From Cellulosimicrobium cellulans (GTDB lineage: Bacteria; Actinomycetota; Actinomycetes; Actinomycetales; Cellulomonadaceae), in assembly GCF_006539945.1 (NCBI RefSeq), contig NZ_BJNZ01000013.1, forward strand, positions 46,396 through 110,395: a stretch of DNA of 64,000 nt. The letters run 5' to 3'. The notes under the pieces were generated by a model. It saw nothing but the letters and a program-made list of their open reading frames with translations. It was not told the origin of the DNA and ran no database searches. The translations under genes and the position numbers were made by a program. Positions 53,212 through 62,154 of this stretch are shown one piece after another (position 1 is the stretch's first letter; each line of letters begins with the position of its first letter).

Positions 53212-53546
53212 CGACCACCCACCCGATCGACGCTCCCGGCGCGACGTCCCCCGAGGACGCGGCCGACAGTGGAGCTCCCGGCATCGTGCGCCGCGTCGTC
53301 GCCGTCCTGCGTCGCGTCCCTGCGCTCACCCTCATCGGCATGATCCGGGCCTACCAGTCGGTGATCTCCCCGATGACCGGGCCCACGTGCAAGTACTACC
53401 CGTCCTGCTCCCAGTACGCCCTCACGGCGGTGCGTCGACACGGCGCCCTGCGCGGAACGGGCCTCGCCCTCTGGCGGCTGCTGCGCTGCAACCCCTGGAG
53501 CCTCGGTGGGGTCGACGACGTTCCGCCGGCACGACACACGCACTAG
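53208..53546 (+). CDS. yidD: Membrane protein insertion efficiency factor YidD
   Basis: 112 residues. A disordered 30-residue start is followed by the conserved core [42 protein letters not shown] and RLLRCNPW. The three cysteines are conserved in the family. It helps YidC insert membrane proteins. It is between rnpA and yidC as usual. Confidence 0.96.
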   Translation: MTTTHPIDAPGATSPEDAADSGAPGIVRRVVAVLRRVPALTLIGMIRAYQSVISPMTGPTCKYYPSCSQYALTAVRRHGALRGTGLALWRLLRCNPWSLGGVDDVPPARHTH

Positions 53547-53606
53547 TCCGCAGCCCGAGATCGGGCGATTCACAAGCTTTGTCTGAAGTTGAGGGAGCAG
53601 TCACCG

Positions 53607-54710
53607 ATGGACTTCTTCGCGTTCCTCGCCCCGATCGAGTGGGTCGTGGCGTGGATCATGTACCTGTGCCACCAGGGTCTGGTGTTCCTCGGGTTCTCCG
53701 ACGGTCCTGGGCCGGCGTGGGTCCTGTCGATCGTCGGGCTCGTGATCATCATCCGTATCCTGCTGATCCCGCTGTTCTTCAAGCAGATCAAGGCATCGCG
53801 TGGCATGCAGATGCTTCAGCCCGAGATGCAGGCGATCCAGAAGAAGTACAAGGGCAAGACGGACCCGGCGTCTCGGGAGGCCATGAGCCGCGAGACGATG
53901 GACCTGTACCGCAAGCACGGGACGAACCCCTTCGCCTCGTGCATGCCGATCCTGTTGCAGTCGCCGATCTTCTTCGCGCTCTTCCGGGTGCTGAACGGCC
54001 TCGTGCCCATCTCCAACGGCACGGATGACCCGATCGGCCCGATCAACTCGGCGGTCGCGAGCGACATCGAGAGCTCGTCGGTGTTCGGGGCGCAGCTGTC
54101 CGACGTGTTCCTGCGCACCTCCGACCTGCAGACCAAGATCGTCATCGCCGTGCTCATCGTCGCGATGTGTGCCACCACGTTCTTCACGCAGCGCCAGCTC
54201 ACGATGAAGAACATGCCGAAGGCCGCGCTCGAGGGTCCGATGGCGTCGACGCAGAAGATGATGCTGTACGTCTTCCCGTTCATCTTCGCGGTCTCCGGTG
54301 TCAACTTCCCGGTCGGTGTGCTCGTGTACTGGACGACGACGAACCTCTGGTCCATGGGCCAGCAGTTCTACACGATCCGGCGCATGCCGGCGCCGGGCTC
54401 CGAGGCGGAGCGACTCCTCAAGGAGCGCCAGGCGCGCAAGCGTGCGGCGAAGGGGATCGTCGAGGACGCCACGCCGGTGATCGAGCAGCCGCGCGGGCAG
54501 CGTCAGCAGCCGAAGCGCAAGGACCGACAGAAGGCAGCGCCCCGCCCGGTCGGGACGGCCACTCCGAGCGTCGAAGACGCTCCGGTTGAGGACGCCCCCG
54601 TCGAGGACGCCCCCAAGGCGGCAGATGGATCAGGGACGAAGGACGGCGCGAAGGGCTCTCCGGCCGCCGGGGCGTCCAAGCCCGCGCCCAAGAAGAAGAA
54701 GCAGAAGTAG
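53607..54710 (+). CDS. yidC: Membrane protein insertase YidC
   Basis: 367 residues. A Gram-positive-type YidC: a hydrophobic start (FLAPIEWVVAWIMYLCHQGLVFLGF), then VLSIVGLVIIIRILLIPLFFKQIKASRGMQMLQPEMQAIQKKYKGK with the groove arginine, and helices through NFPVGVLVYWTTTNLWSMGQQF. The C-terminal 95 residues are charged and end KPAPKKKKQK, a tail that can bind ribosomes. A direct repeat of EDAPV (three times) lies in that tail. Start ATG at 53607 with GAGGGAG upstream. Confidence 0.96.
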   Translation: MDFFAFLAPIEWVVAWIMYLCHQGLVFLGFSDGPGPAWVLSIVGLVIIIRILLIPLFFKQIKASRGMQMLQPEMQAIQKKYKGKTDPASREAMSRETMDLYRKHGTNPFASCMPILLQSPIFFALFRVLNGLVPISNGTDDPIGPINSAVASDIESSSVFGAQLSDVFLRTSDLQTKIVIAVLIVAMCATTFFTQRQLTMKNMPKAALEGPMASTQKMMLYVFPFIFAVSGVNFPVGVLVYWTTTNLWSMGQQFYTIRRMPAPGSEAERLLKERQARKRAAKGIVEDATPVIEQPRGQRQQPKRKDRQKAAPRPVGTATPSVEDAPVEDAPVEDAPKAADGSGTKDGAKGSPAAGASKPAPKKKKQK

Positions 54711-54750
54711 ACCCGCGCGCGTGCGCGCCCCCGCCGTGAGGAGCACCGTC

Positions 54751-55278
54751 ATGACGCCTACCGAGACCCCAGCGCCTGAAGACGCCGTCACCGACGAGTC
54801 GACGCGCGAGACCACCAGCCTGGAGGAGGAAGGTGAGATCGCAGCGGACTACCTCGAGGAGCTGCTCGACATCGCCGACCTCGACGGTGACATCGACATC
54901 GACGTCGAGCACGACCGCGCGGCGGTCGAGATCGTCGCCGACGATCCTGCGGCACTGCGTTCCCTGGTCGGGGAGGACGGCGATGTTCTCGACGCGCTCC
55001 AGGAGCTGACCCGCCTTGCCGTCCAGGCGCGGACGGGGGAGCGGAGCCGACTGATGCTGGACGTCGCCGGCTTCCGCGCCGCTCGACGCCGTGAGCTCAC
55101 CGCGCAGGCCGAGGAGGCGATCGCTCGCGTTCAGTCCGGCGGGGCGAAGGTCTCGCTGGAACCGCTGAACGCCTTCGAGCGCAAGGTGATCCACGATGCG
55201 GTGGCTGCCGCGGGCCTCCGGAGCGACTCCGAGGGCGTCGAGCCTCAGCGCTACGTGGTGATCTACCCCGCTGACTGA
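54751..55278 (+). CDS. jag: Jag/KhpB-type KH-R3H RNA-binding protein
   Basis: 175 residues. An acidic start, a KH-II-like domain with LVGEDGDVLDALQELTRLAV and an R3H domain with RLMLDVAGFRAARRRELTAQAEEAI, LEPLNAFERKVIHDAVA and GVEPQRYVVI. It binds RNA and is linked to cell-size control in Gram-positives. A palindromic terminator containing a parS site follows at 55299-55336. Confidence 0.94.
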   Translation: MTPTETPAPEDAVTDESTRETTSLEEEGEIAADYLEELLDIADLDGDIDIDVEHDRAAVEIVADDPAALRSLVGEDGDVLDALQELTRLAVQARTGERSRLMLDVAGFRAARRRELTAQAEEAIARVQSGGAKVSLEPLNAFERKVIHDAVAAAGLRSDSEGVEPQRYVVIYPAD

Positions 55279-55298
55279 CGTTGCTCTGTGTCGGACGT

Positions 55299-55336
55299 CG
55301 TTCGCCCCCCGTTTCACGTGAAACGGGGGGCGAACG
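55299..55336. terminator. jag terminator with an embedded parS site
   Basis: A perfect 38-bp palindrome, 20 bases past the jag stop and followed by CTTTT at 55338-55342. Its centre, 55311-55324, is GTTTCACGTGAAAC, the core of the ParB-binding consensus. A G/C-rich stem flanks it. As RNA it forms a long hairpin with a T-tract and so looks like an intrinsic terminator; as DNA it is a ParB site. Confidence 0.85.
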
Positions 55337-55541
55337 TCTTTTGGCGTGGCCATCCCAGGGACCGGCATCGGTCTTGGTGTCGGCGTTGCATGCAGCCCGG
55401 CCTCGCTGGGGTTCCCTCGGGTGTCCGTTCGGTCCTCGCTCGACGTGGAATGGAGCGGCAGGGGGCACGTGTGCGGAACGGTGTGCCGGCGAGCCGCACG
55501 GGACGACGGGGATCACAGGCTGATCGGGCACGCCGTCGGGC

Positions 55542-55555
55542 GTTTCACGTGAAAC
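55542..55555. other. parS: parS site upstream of rsmG
   Basis: GTTTCACGTGAAAC, perfect palindromic core of the parS consensus, 39 bases before the rsmG ATG. Part of the cluster bound by ParB. Confidence 0.9.
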
Positions 55556-55593
55556 GATGTGGCGTGCCCATTGACGAGGAAGCAGAGGAGCCG

Positions 55594-56256
55594 ATGCGCG
55601 ACCTGGTGGACGGCAACGCAGAGCCGGAGATCTCCCGGGAGGCGCTGACCGAGTACTTCGGTGCGGCGTACCCGACCATCGAACGGTTTGCGGACCGCCT
55701 CCGCGAGGAGGGCGAGCTGCGGGGGCTGATCGGTCCCCGCGAGGTTCCTCGTATCTGGGACCGGCACATCCTGAACTCCGCCGCGGTCGTCCCGTTCCTT
55801 CCGGAGACAGGGCTCATCGCAGACATCGGTTCCGGCGCCGGGCTCCCCGGGGTCGTGATCGCAGCGATGCGTCCAGAGGCCTCCGTCTACCTGGTCGAGC
55901 CGATGGAGCGGCGCTGCGCGTGGTTGTCGGAGATCGCCGCGGATCTGAACCTCACGAACATCGAGGTGAAGCGGGGACGTGCGGAGGAGTACCACGGCGC
56001 GTTCGAGTGCGACGCGGTGACCTCTCGCGCCGTGGCCGCACTGGACAAGCTGGTTCGGCTCTCGCTGCCGCTCGTCCGCCCGGGCGGCGAGATGATCGTC
56101 CTTAAGGGGCGCAACGTGCCGCGCGAGATCGAGCCCGCGCGCAAGGTGCTTCGACGGCTCAAGGGGGGCGAACCCGAGATCGTTGACGCGCCGACGATCC
56201 CCGGTGTGGAGACGACCACCGTCGTGCGCATCGTGCGGCAGACTGGGGCACGCTGA
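55594..56256 (+). CDS. rsmG: 16S rRNA (guanine527-N7)-methyltransferase RsmG
   Basis: 220 residues. SAM motif IADIGSGAGLPGVVIA, then VEPMERRCAWL and AVTSRAVAALDKL are as in RsmG/GidB. It methylates G527 of 16S rRNA; loss gives low-level streptomycin resistance. ATG 55594 is preferred because AGAGGAG lies just before it; a GTG at 55564 without a ribosome site would add ten residues. Confidence 0.95.
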   Translation: MRDLVDGNAEPEISREALTEYFGAAYPTIERFADRLREEGELRGLIGPREVPRIWDRHILNSAAVVPFLPETGLIADIGSGAGLPGVVIAAMRPEASVYLVEPMERRCAWLSEIAADLNLTNIEVKRGRAEEYHGAFECDAVTSRAVAALDKLVRLSLPLVRPGGEMIVLKGRNVPREIEPARKVLRRLKGGEPEIVDAPTIPGVETTTVVRIVRQTGAR

Positions 56257-56377
56257 ACCCGACCCTCGACCTCGGCACGGCAGTGTGACGACACGGGGGG
56301 CGACGAGCGCCCGACGTCCACCGTTGAGTGGGCTGGACGGCGCATGCTGGGACGCGACGACGGAGAGGATGAGACGC

Positions 56378-57556
56378 GTGACGGAAAGCCCTGTCGACCC
56401 TGGAGGACTTCAGGATCGGTCGGCGACGTCTCTCTCGCGGGATGGGGGAGGGACGCGGAACCCCGGGAGCGAGGACGACCGGAGAGCAGCCCTGATGGCG
56501 AGCCTGCCGGTCACGGACGAGTCGACGCCGCTCGCCGCTCAGCTCGCCGAGGACGCCAGGCGCCGCATCGACCTCCACGGGCGCCGCTTCCCACGCCCGG
56601 CGTCGACGCGGATCATCACGGTGGCGAACCAGAAGGGCGGCGTGGGGAAGACCACGACGACGGTCAATCTCGCTGCCGGTCTCGCGCTGGCGGGGCTCAA
56701 CGTTCTCGTCATCGACAACGATCCTCAGGGCAACGCCTCGACCGCGCTCGGGGTCGAGCACCGAGCGGGGACACCGTCGGTCTACGAGGTCCTGGTCGAC
56801 GGCGATCCGCTCGCTAGCGCGGTCCAGCAGTGCCCTGACATCCCGACGCTGTGGTGCGTACCGGCAACGATCGACCTCTCGGGCGCGGAGATCGAGCTGG
56901 TCTCTCTCGTTTCACGTGAAACACGGCTCCGCCGCGCTCTGGACGAGTACTTGGCAGAGCGGGAACGCGAGGGCCTGGCCCCGATCGACTACGTTCTGGT
57001 CGACTGCCCGCCGAGCCTGGGCCTTCTCACCGTCAATGCGTTCGTCGTCGGTCGGGAGGTGCTCATTCCGATCCAGTGCGAGTACTACGCACTCGAGGGA
57101 CTGAGCCAGCTCCTGAAGACGATCGAGCTCATCAAGTCGCACCTCAACCCCGGCCTGCATGTCTCGACGATCTTGCTGACGATGTACGACGGGCGAACGA
57201 ATCTCGCGCAGCAGGTGGCGGCAGAGGTGCGTGAGCACTTCCCTGACCAGACCTTGCGGACGACCGTGCCTCGTTCGGTGCGCATCTCCGAGGCGCCGAG
57301 CCACGGGCAAACGGTGATGACCTACGACCCAGGCTCGACCGGTGCGTTGGCGTATCTCGAGGCAGCACGAGAGCTGACACAACGCGGTGTGAACCGACCT
57401 GGCGATCACGGCCTCGATCCCGTCCCAGGGCAGGACGCGGCTCGCGAGCGCGGTGACGTTCCCGAGACTCGCCCCGCGCCTGAGGCGGTCCGAACCGAAC
57501 ATGAGTTTGCCGGCACCATCGGTGGTCCCGGCCTGCGGCAGGAGGAACTGCGATGA
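56378..57556 (+). CDS. parA: Chromosome-partitioning ATPase ParA (Soj)
   Basis: About 392 residues. A disordered, charged leader of about 85 residues precedes the deviant Walker [28 protein letters not shown], the Walker [11 protein letters not shown] and the later [13 protein letters not shown] are typical of ParA. The GTG at 56378 is chosen for its spacing from GGAGAGG (56362-56368); an ATG at 56369 is possible. A 45-residue tail follows the fold. A perfect parS lies inside the gene (56909-56922). It overlaps parB by ATGA. Confidence 0.95.
   Translation: MTESPVDPGGLQDRSATSLSRDGGGTRNPGSEDDRRAALMASLPVTDESTPLAAQLAEDARRRIDLHGRRFPRPASTRIITVANQKGGVGKTTTTVNLAAGLALAGLNVLVIDNDPQGNASTALGVEHRAGTPSVYEVLVDGDPLASAVQQCPDIPTLWCVPATIDLSGAEIELVSLVSRETRLRRALDEYLAEREREGLAPIDYVLVDCPPSLGLLTVNAFVVGREVLIPIQCEYYALEGLSQLLKTIELIKSHLNPGLHVSTILLTMYDGRTNLAQQVAAEVREHFPDQTLRTTVPRSVRISEAPSHGQTVMTYDPGSTGALAYLEAARELTQRGVNRPGDHGLDPVPGQDAARERGDVPETRPAPEAVRTEHEFAGTIGGPGLRQEELR
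56909..56922. other. parS: parS site within parA
   Basis: GTTTCACGTGAAAC within the parA coding sequence, encoding VSRET. Perfect palindrome. Confidence 0.92.
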
Positions 57557-58956
57557 GCGAGAAGCGTCGAGGGCTCGGCCGAGGGCTCGGGGCTCTCATC
57601 CCGACCAGCTCAGAGGGGAAGCGACCGGTAGATGTCTTCTTCCCCAGCCCGACGCCTGAGGAGACGGTGCACGACGACGCACCGACCGAAGGTGCTTCTT
57701 CGGGTGACGGGGAGGGGCAAGGCTCGGCCGAGAGCGGGGCTCAAGGTACGCCTGTCGTCACCCTCGTCGCGGAGACCGGCTCAGGTCCGGCGGACCTGGA
57801 CTCCCTGACGTCGCTCTCGGTGCACGACCTTGCCGAGCTGGAGGCGGTGAGTGCGGGAGACCGCGGTGCGCTGGGTGGGAGTGGCGACGAGCCTGCGCAG
57901 CCGAGGCACCACGAGAGCGCGGAGAGCAGCGTGCAGAGCGTCGATGGCGCGACGTCGGCACGTGACCGTGCTGCGGGCAGTGTTTCACGTGAAACGACCC
58001 CCGATACAGCGGATGGCGGCGACTCGGCGGGGGAGGGGGTTGCGGAGTCGCCACGGGAGAACCTCAACGGTGAGGCCACCCCGAGTGCCGAGGAGTGGAC
58101 GGGGAGCGCGGCTGACGACCTCGTGCCGGTCCCCGGCGCGCGCTTCGCCGAGGTGCCGACCGCGTCGATCCGTCCGAATCCACGCCAGCCACGCACCGTC
58201 TTCGACGAGGGGGATCTCGACGAGCTCGTGGGCTCGATCCGCGAGATCGGTGTCCTTCAGCCGATCGTGGTTCGCCCCGTTCCTGGGGAGGACGGTTCTT
58301 TCGAGCTCATCATGGGGGAGCGACGCTGGCGCGCGACGCAGGCTGCCGGGCTCGACGTCATTCCTGCGATCATCCGTGAGACGGATGATGCTGACCTGCT
58401 GCGCGACGCACTGCTCGAGAACCTGCACCGCAGTGCCCTCAATCCCTTGGAAGAAGCGGCGGCGTATCGCCAGCTGCTCGACGACTTCGGATGCACTCAC
58501 GAGGAGCTCGCAGAACGCATCTCTCGAAGTCGACCGCAGATCTCCAACACCCTGAGGCTCCTGCGCCTCCCACCCCTGGTGCAGCGGCGCGTCGCGGCGG
58601 GTGTTCTCTCCGCTGGTCATGCGCGCGCGCTCCTGGGTCTCACCGACGGAGCGGAGATCGAGCGCCTTGCCCAGAGAATCGTGGCTGAAGGGCTCTCGGT
58701 CCGCGCGACCGAGGAGATCGTCGCGATGGGCGGACTGGACAGAGATCGCCGTGCCCCGCGCGCACCTCGTGCAGGTCAGCGTTCTGCCGCGATCGACGAG
58801 CTTGCCCATCGCCTCTCCGACCGCTTCGAGACGCGCGTGAAGGTCGACCTCGGCAAGAACAAGGGGCGCTTGACCGTCGAGTTCGCCTCGGTCGAGGACC
58901 TCAACAGGATCCTCGACGTCTTGGCTCCCGACGACCCGGGTCTCCTGCGCAAGTAG
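57553..58956 (+). CDS. parB: Chromosome-partitioning protein ParB
   Basis: 467 residues, about 130 longer than typical. The ParA-contacting N-terminus [14 protein letters not shown] is followed by a 165-residue disordered acidic linker, then the CTPase domain ([44 protein letters not shown]), the HTH ([26 protein letters not shown]) and the C-terminal dimerisation region. It loads on parS and slides on DNA to form the partition complex. A parS (57982-57995) is in the part coding for the linker. Confidence 0.96.
   Translation: MSEKRRGLGRGLGALIPTSSEGKRPVDVFFPSPTPEETVHDDAPTEGASSGDGEGQGSAESGAQGTPVVTLVAETGSGPADLDSLTSLSVHDLAELEAVSAGDRGALGGSGDEPAQPRHHESAESSVQSVDGATSARDRAAGSVSRETTPDTADGGDSAGEGVAESPRENLNGEATPSAEEWTGSAADDLVPVPGARFAEVPTASIRPNPRQPRTVFDEGDLDELVGSIREIGVLQPIVVRPVPGEDGSFELIMGERRWRATQAAGLDVIPAIIRETDDADLLRDALLENLHRSALNPLEEAAAYRQLLDDFGCTHEELAERISRSRPQISNTLRLLRLPPLVQRRVAAGVLSAGHARALLGLTDGAEIERLAQRIVAEGLSVRATEEIVAMGGLDRDRRAPRAPRAGQRSAAIDELAHRLSDRFETRVKVDLGKNKGRLTVEFASVEDLNRILDVLAPDDPGLLRK
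57982..57995. other. parS: parS site within parB
   Basis: GTTTCACGTGAAAC inside the parB linker region, reading VSRET as in parA. Flanked by T on the left, so it matches 15 of 16 bases of the full consensus. Confidence 0.92.
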
Positions 58957-59002
58957 CGACACCAGGTGGGCGCGCCACGCAACGCGTGACGCGGACACAG
59001 AT

Positions 59003-59049
59003 GCCGGGACTGTCGTGAGGTGCACGTGAGCACCCGCGGCAGTCCCGGC
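59003..59049 (+). terminator. Putative terminator of parB
   Basis: GCCGGGACTG (59003-59012) pairs with CAGTCCCGGC (59040-59049) over 10 bp with inner partial pairing, about 45 bases past the parB stop. Confidence 0.55.
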
Positions 59050-59063
59050 CGTATCTTCGCCAC

Positions 59064-59079
59064 CCTCCCACGTGGGAGG
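59064..59079. promoter_or_regulatory. 16-bp perfect palindrome of unknown function
   Basis: CCTCCCACGTGGGAGG. The CACGTG core is shared with parS but the flanks differ, so it may be an operator or a ParB-like decoy. No gene start is nearby. Confidence 0.4.
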
Positions 59080-59402
59080 ACGCCCGTATGTCTCCCTCAA
59101 GGGGGAGGAACAGTGCGGCCCGCAGAGCCGTCCATAGGTCCCCCGGTGGCCACCGTGCTCTCCCATTTCCGGCCCGGGTGCGAGCGGTGATGACGTCGCC
59201 CGAGTGGGGCTATGCACGGAGGCGTTGCCCACTTGGACGGCGTCGAGCCAGCGCTCCACCTCGGCCTCGTCGAGGCTGCGGCACCGCCGTCCGCGTGTCG
59301 CCCTGCCGTGCCTGTGGGCGATCACGTCCACCCGGACACCGCGTCTCGCGGCCACATGCTCGGTGTGCGGGAACGTTGACGCGAAACTGTTCCTGGTCAG
59401 GC

Positions 59403-59416
59403 GTTTCACGTGGAAC
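59403..59416. other. parS: parS site (Bacillus-type variant)
   Basis: GTTTCACGTGGAAC; on the opposite strand GTTCCACGTGAAAC, the variant found in Bacillus parS. Confidence 0.82.
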
Positions 59417-59771
59417 ACACGCCGACGATGGCAAAGAGCGCCTGCGGCCACGACAACGCCGGTGGTGGGCACGACGTTGCGGAGTCGTCTCCGCGCTGAG
59501 AAGTGGAGATGAAGCCGCAAGGGCTGGCGAAGCGTGGAGAAGGGTGGGTGGAGCGTCATGACCGTGGTCGATCGGAACGCGAGCCCGCATCCGTCTGTGA
59601 CTGATTCCGTGCGGGGGCGCGATGTGGTGCCGTGTGCGAGCGCGGCGGTGCTGATGCGTTGCGGCGAGCTGTCCCCACGTTCCTCCCCGCCTACCATGCG
59701 GGTCTTCTGGTGTCAGCACGGACCGAGGGTCGGGGCAGAAGGCAGGGATTCGAAGACCGTGGCCGATCCGG

Positions 59772-59787
59772 TGTTTCACGTGGAACA
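59772..59787. other. parS: parS site, full 16-bp match
   Basis: TGTTTCACGTGGAACA; its reverse complement TGTTCCACGTGAAACA is the complete 16-bp B. subtilis-type parS. Confidence 0.93.
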
Positions 59788-59960
59788 CGCGCCTGGTGAG
59801 GCCGCGCGCGAAGAGAGCCGGTTCACGGGGATCTACGCGGCCGGCGAATCTGCGTGAGGGGAGCCGATTCACGGGGAATGACGCGGGCCGGCAGACCCGC
59901 GCGAGGAGAGCCGCTTCTCGTGAGACATCCTCGCGATAGTCCCAGGCCCCGAGGAGCGTC

Positions 59961-59974
59961 GTTTCACGTGAAAC
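59961..59974. other. parS: parS site
   Basis: GTTTCACGTGAAAC followed by A, in the gene-poor region, 189 bases from the previous site. Confidence 0.92.
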
Positions 59975-60210
59975 AGGCGCGGTGCGACAGTGTCTCGCTG
60001 GTCGATGAGGAAGTGCTCCGCGCCCCAGGGGCCATCCGACGCGCCCGGGTCCTCTGGTTCTCTCAGGAGTGTGCACGTGCGGGCCGTGGCGCACGGTCTC
60101 CTGATCGCACAGCAACGGTTCCGACGCGTTGGCGTCCTTGAGTTCATCCCCAAACGCGAGGGGCACAAGGCGCTCGGAGCGGCGAAATATGGGCATCCGA
60201 CCCCACCGGC

Positions 60211-60390
60211 GCCCGAGCCCAGGTGCGAGCCCGAACGAGTGCCGGGAACAGAGCCAGAGCCCGGACGGGTTCCTGAGCCCGGACGAGTGTCTGAGCCCGA
60301 CTTCGTACCGGAACGAGCCCAAACCTGAGCTCAAGGCCGATTCCCCCATCTGCGCCCGAGTCCGAGCCCGAGTCCGAGTCCCGGCCTGAG
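60211..60390. repeat. Degenerate GAGCCCG-rich tract
   Basis: About ten imperfect copies of GAGCCCG/GAGTCCG spaced by a few to 20 bases over 180 bases, most regular at 60351-60384. Neither strand encodes a convincing protein across it. Likely slippage-derived simple sequence. Confidence 0.5.
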
Positions 60391-60981
60391 GGTGTCCGAG
60401 ACCACGCAGCTGCCAGCGTCCGCACGAGTGTCATGGTCCGAGCCAGTGTCCGGCAGAATCGACCCGCCTCGTGTCCCTCCTCCTCCATGGACCGGGTCGC
60501 CTGGTGCGAGGCGTGACACCGGGGGAGAGCGCGCCGGCACGCGCAGAGAGGATCTGCTTCAGCACCGTGATCCCGACCGTCGGGCGTGGTGGATCCGCGC
60601 GACAGTCCTCCTGGACCATGAGACGTGGCGGCCATGCCGTGGGGCGGCCCGAGGGACGACACCGCTCGTGGGGGGCTCAAGCCCGCGCCTTCGAGGACCG
60701 TTCGGTGAGCACCGCCAAGCGAGAGAAGCCCGATCGATCGAGACCGGTCGGTCAAACGCGACGAGGATCGCTGTGTGCGCTGCCCTGGTCGCGCTGTCTG
60801 GCACAAGTCCACGCGATCAAGAGCGCGCGAGCTGGACCACGCGATCTGGACCACGCTCGCGAGAGATCAGTCGAGCAGAACGTGGCGAGCGACGCCACGA
60901 CGACGGCAGCACCAACGACGGCCATCAGGAGCGACGGCGAGAGCGAGGAACGTCGACACGTTGAGACGTCGTCATCGCGAC

Positions 60982-60995
60982 GTTTCACGTGAAAC
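60982..60995. other. parS: parS site
   Basis: GTTTCACGTGAAAC followed by A, 35 bases from the stop of the D-Ala-D-Ala ligase-like gene; the outermost site of the cluster. Confidence 0.92.
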
Positions 60996-61029
60996 AGCGA
61001 CCGTCGATCGTCGGTCGGACCGCAGTCGC

Positions 61030-62085
61030 TCAGTGGCGCACGTGGGCGTTGACGAGCGAGCGGTAGAGGTGACCGAGGTCGAGCCCAGCGGCACGTGCGG
61101 CCTGGGGGAGGAGGGACGTCTCGGTCATGCCCGGTGCGACGTTGACCTCGAGGAACTGCACGACGCCGTCCTGGTCGAGGATCACGTCGGTACGCGACAG
61201 GTCACGCAGGCCGAGCGCGACGTGCGCGCGGAGGGCTACCTCGCGGACGATACCGAGCACGTCGTCGTCCAGCCGGGCGGGCGAGAAGTACTCGGTTCGT
61301 CCGGGGTTGTATCGCGCGTCGAAGTCGTACGGTCCGCTCGTGACGATCTCGACAGGCGGCAGCGCCTCAGGCCCGTGGCCGAGGTCGACGACGCTGACCG
61401 CGAGCTCCACGCCGCGCACGGCGCGCTCGATCAGGGCGACGTCTCCGTACGCGAAGCAGTCGACCATCGCTCGGGGAAGCTGGTCGGCGCGCTCGACGAG
61501 GGTCACGCCCAGCGCCGAGCCGCCATGGGTCGGCTTGACGACGAGGGGGAGACCAAGGCGTGCGACGACGGCGTCCAGGACGGGCTGGGCACCGAGCTCC
61601 CGGAACAGGCTCTGCGGGAGGGTCACGTACTCGGGCGTGCACAGGCCTGCACCGAGCACGACGCTCTTCGCGACGGGCTTGCTCCACGCCGAACGGCTCT
61701 CCCGCGGCCCGGTGCCGACGTAGGGAGCCCCGACGAGCTCGAGCACGTCGCGGATCGAGCCGTCCTCGCCGCTCGCGCCGTGGAGCAGCGGCCACACGAC
61801 GTCGGGCCGGGTCGCGGCGAGGAACGGGAGAAGGTCGGCGTCGACGTCGTGGATCGTCACCTCGAGACCTGCGGCACGCAGGCTCTCGGCGACGCGGCGC
61901 CCCGACCGCAGGGAGACCTCGCGCTCGTGGGAGAGCCCGCCGGCGAGGATCGCGACGTGCCCGCCCGGGGGGACGGCTTCCTCGGGCCGGAGAAGGTGAA
62001 GGTGCTGGTCAGGACGCTGTGCGTCGAACTGGGCTGCGGTGGCAGCGTCGCCCGTGGCTGCCGGGGTACCCGTGGTCGTGTCCAC
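61030..62085 (-). CDS. D-alanine-D-alanine ligase family ATP-grasp enzyme
   Basis: 351 residues. HVAILAGGLSHEREVSLRSG at the start is the Ddl N-terminal motif. The ATP-grasp part has PLVVKPTHGGSALGVTLV, VEIVTSGPYDFDARY and the metal site FLEVNVAPGMTETS. It likely makes D-Ala-D-Ala or a related dipeptide. Whether this is the essential Ddl or a paralogue cannot be told from the window; some expected residues in the substrate loop differ (ARYNPGRTEYFSPA). Start GTG at 62085. A 40-residue Ala-rich leader precedes the fold. Confidence 0.85.
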   Translation of the reverse strand: MDTTTGTPAATGDAATAAQFDAQRPDQHLHLLRPEEAVPPGGHVAILAGGLSHEREVSLRSGRRVAESLRAAGLEVTIHDVDADLLPFLAATRPDVVWPLLHGASGEDGSIRDVLELVGAPYVGTGPRESRSAWSKPVAKSVVLGAGLCTPEYVTLPQSLFRELGAQPVLDAVVARLGLPLVVKPTHGGSALGVTLVERADQLPRAMVDCFAYGDVALIERAVRGVELAVSVVDLGHGPEALPPVEIVTSGPYDFDARYNPGRTEYFSPARLDDDVLGIVREVALRAHVALGLRDLSRTDVILDQDGVVQFLEVNVAPGMTETSLLPQAARAAGLDLGHLYRSLVNAHVRH

Positions 62086-62154
62086 TGTTGACGGACTCCT
62101 GTTCGGTGCCGGCGTCGCCCTGGTGGGGTCGTCCCGGCGTCGTGGTGAGGTGCT

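Larger units (their letters stand above)
58957..61029. other. 2.1-kb gene-poor region downstream of parB with four parS sites
   Basis: No frame here has convincing protein composition. It starts with the parB terminator (59003-59049) and a 16-bp palindrome (59064-59079), has parS sites at 59403, 59772, 59961 and 60982, and a degenerate GAGCCCG-rich tract at about 60211-60390. Part of the minus strand near 59210-59400 reads somewhat protein-like (VRVDVIAHRHGRATRG) but is broken by frame changes, so a decayed gene is possible. It looks like a centromere-like spacer. Confidence 0.6.

Noticed and set aside
59210..60349. A 379-codon minus-strand frame in the gene-poor region
   Set aside because: Arg/Pro/Ser-rich, crosses three parS sites and the GAGCCCG tract, no ribosome site and no recognisable motif.
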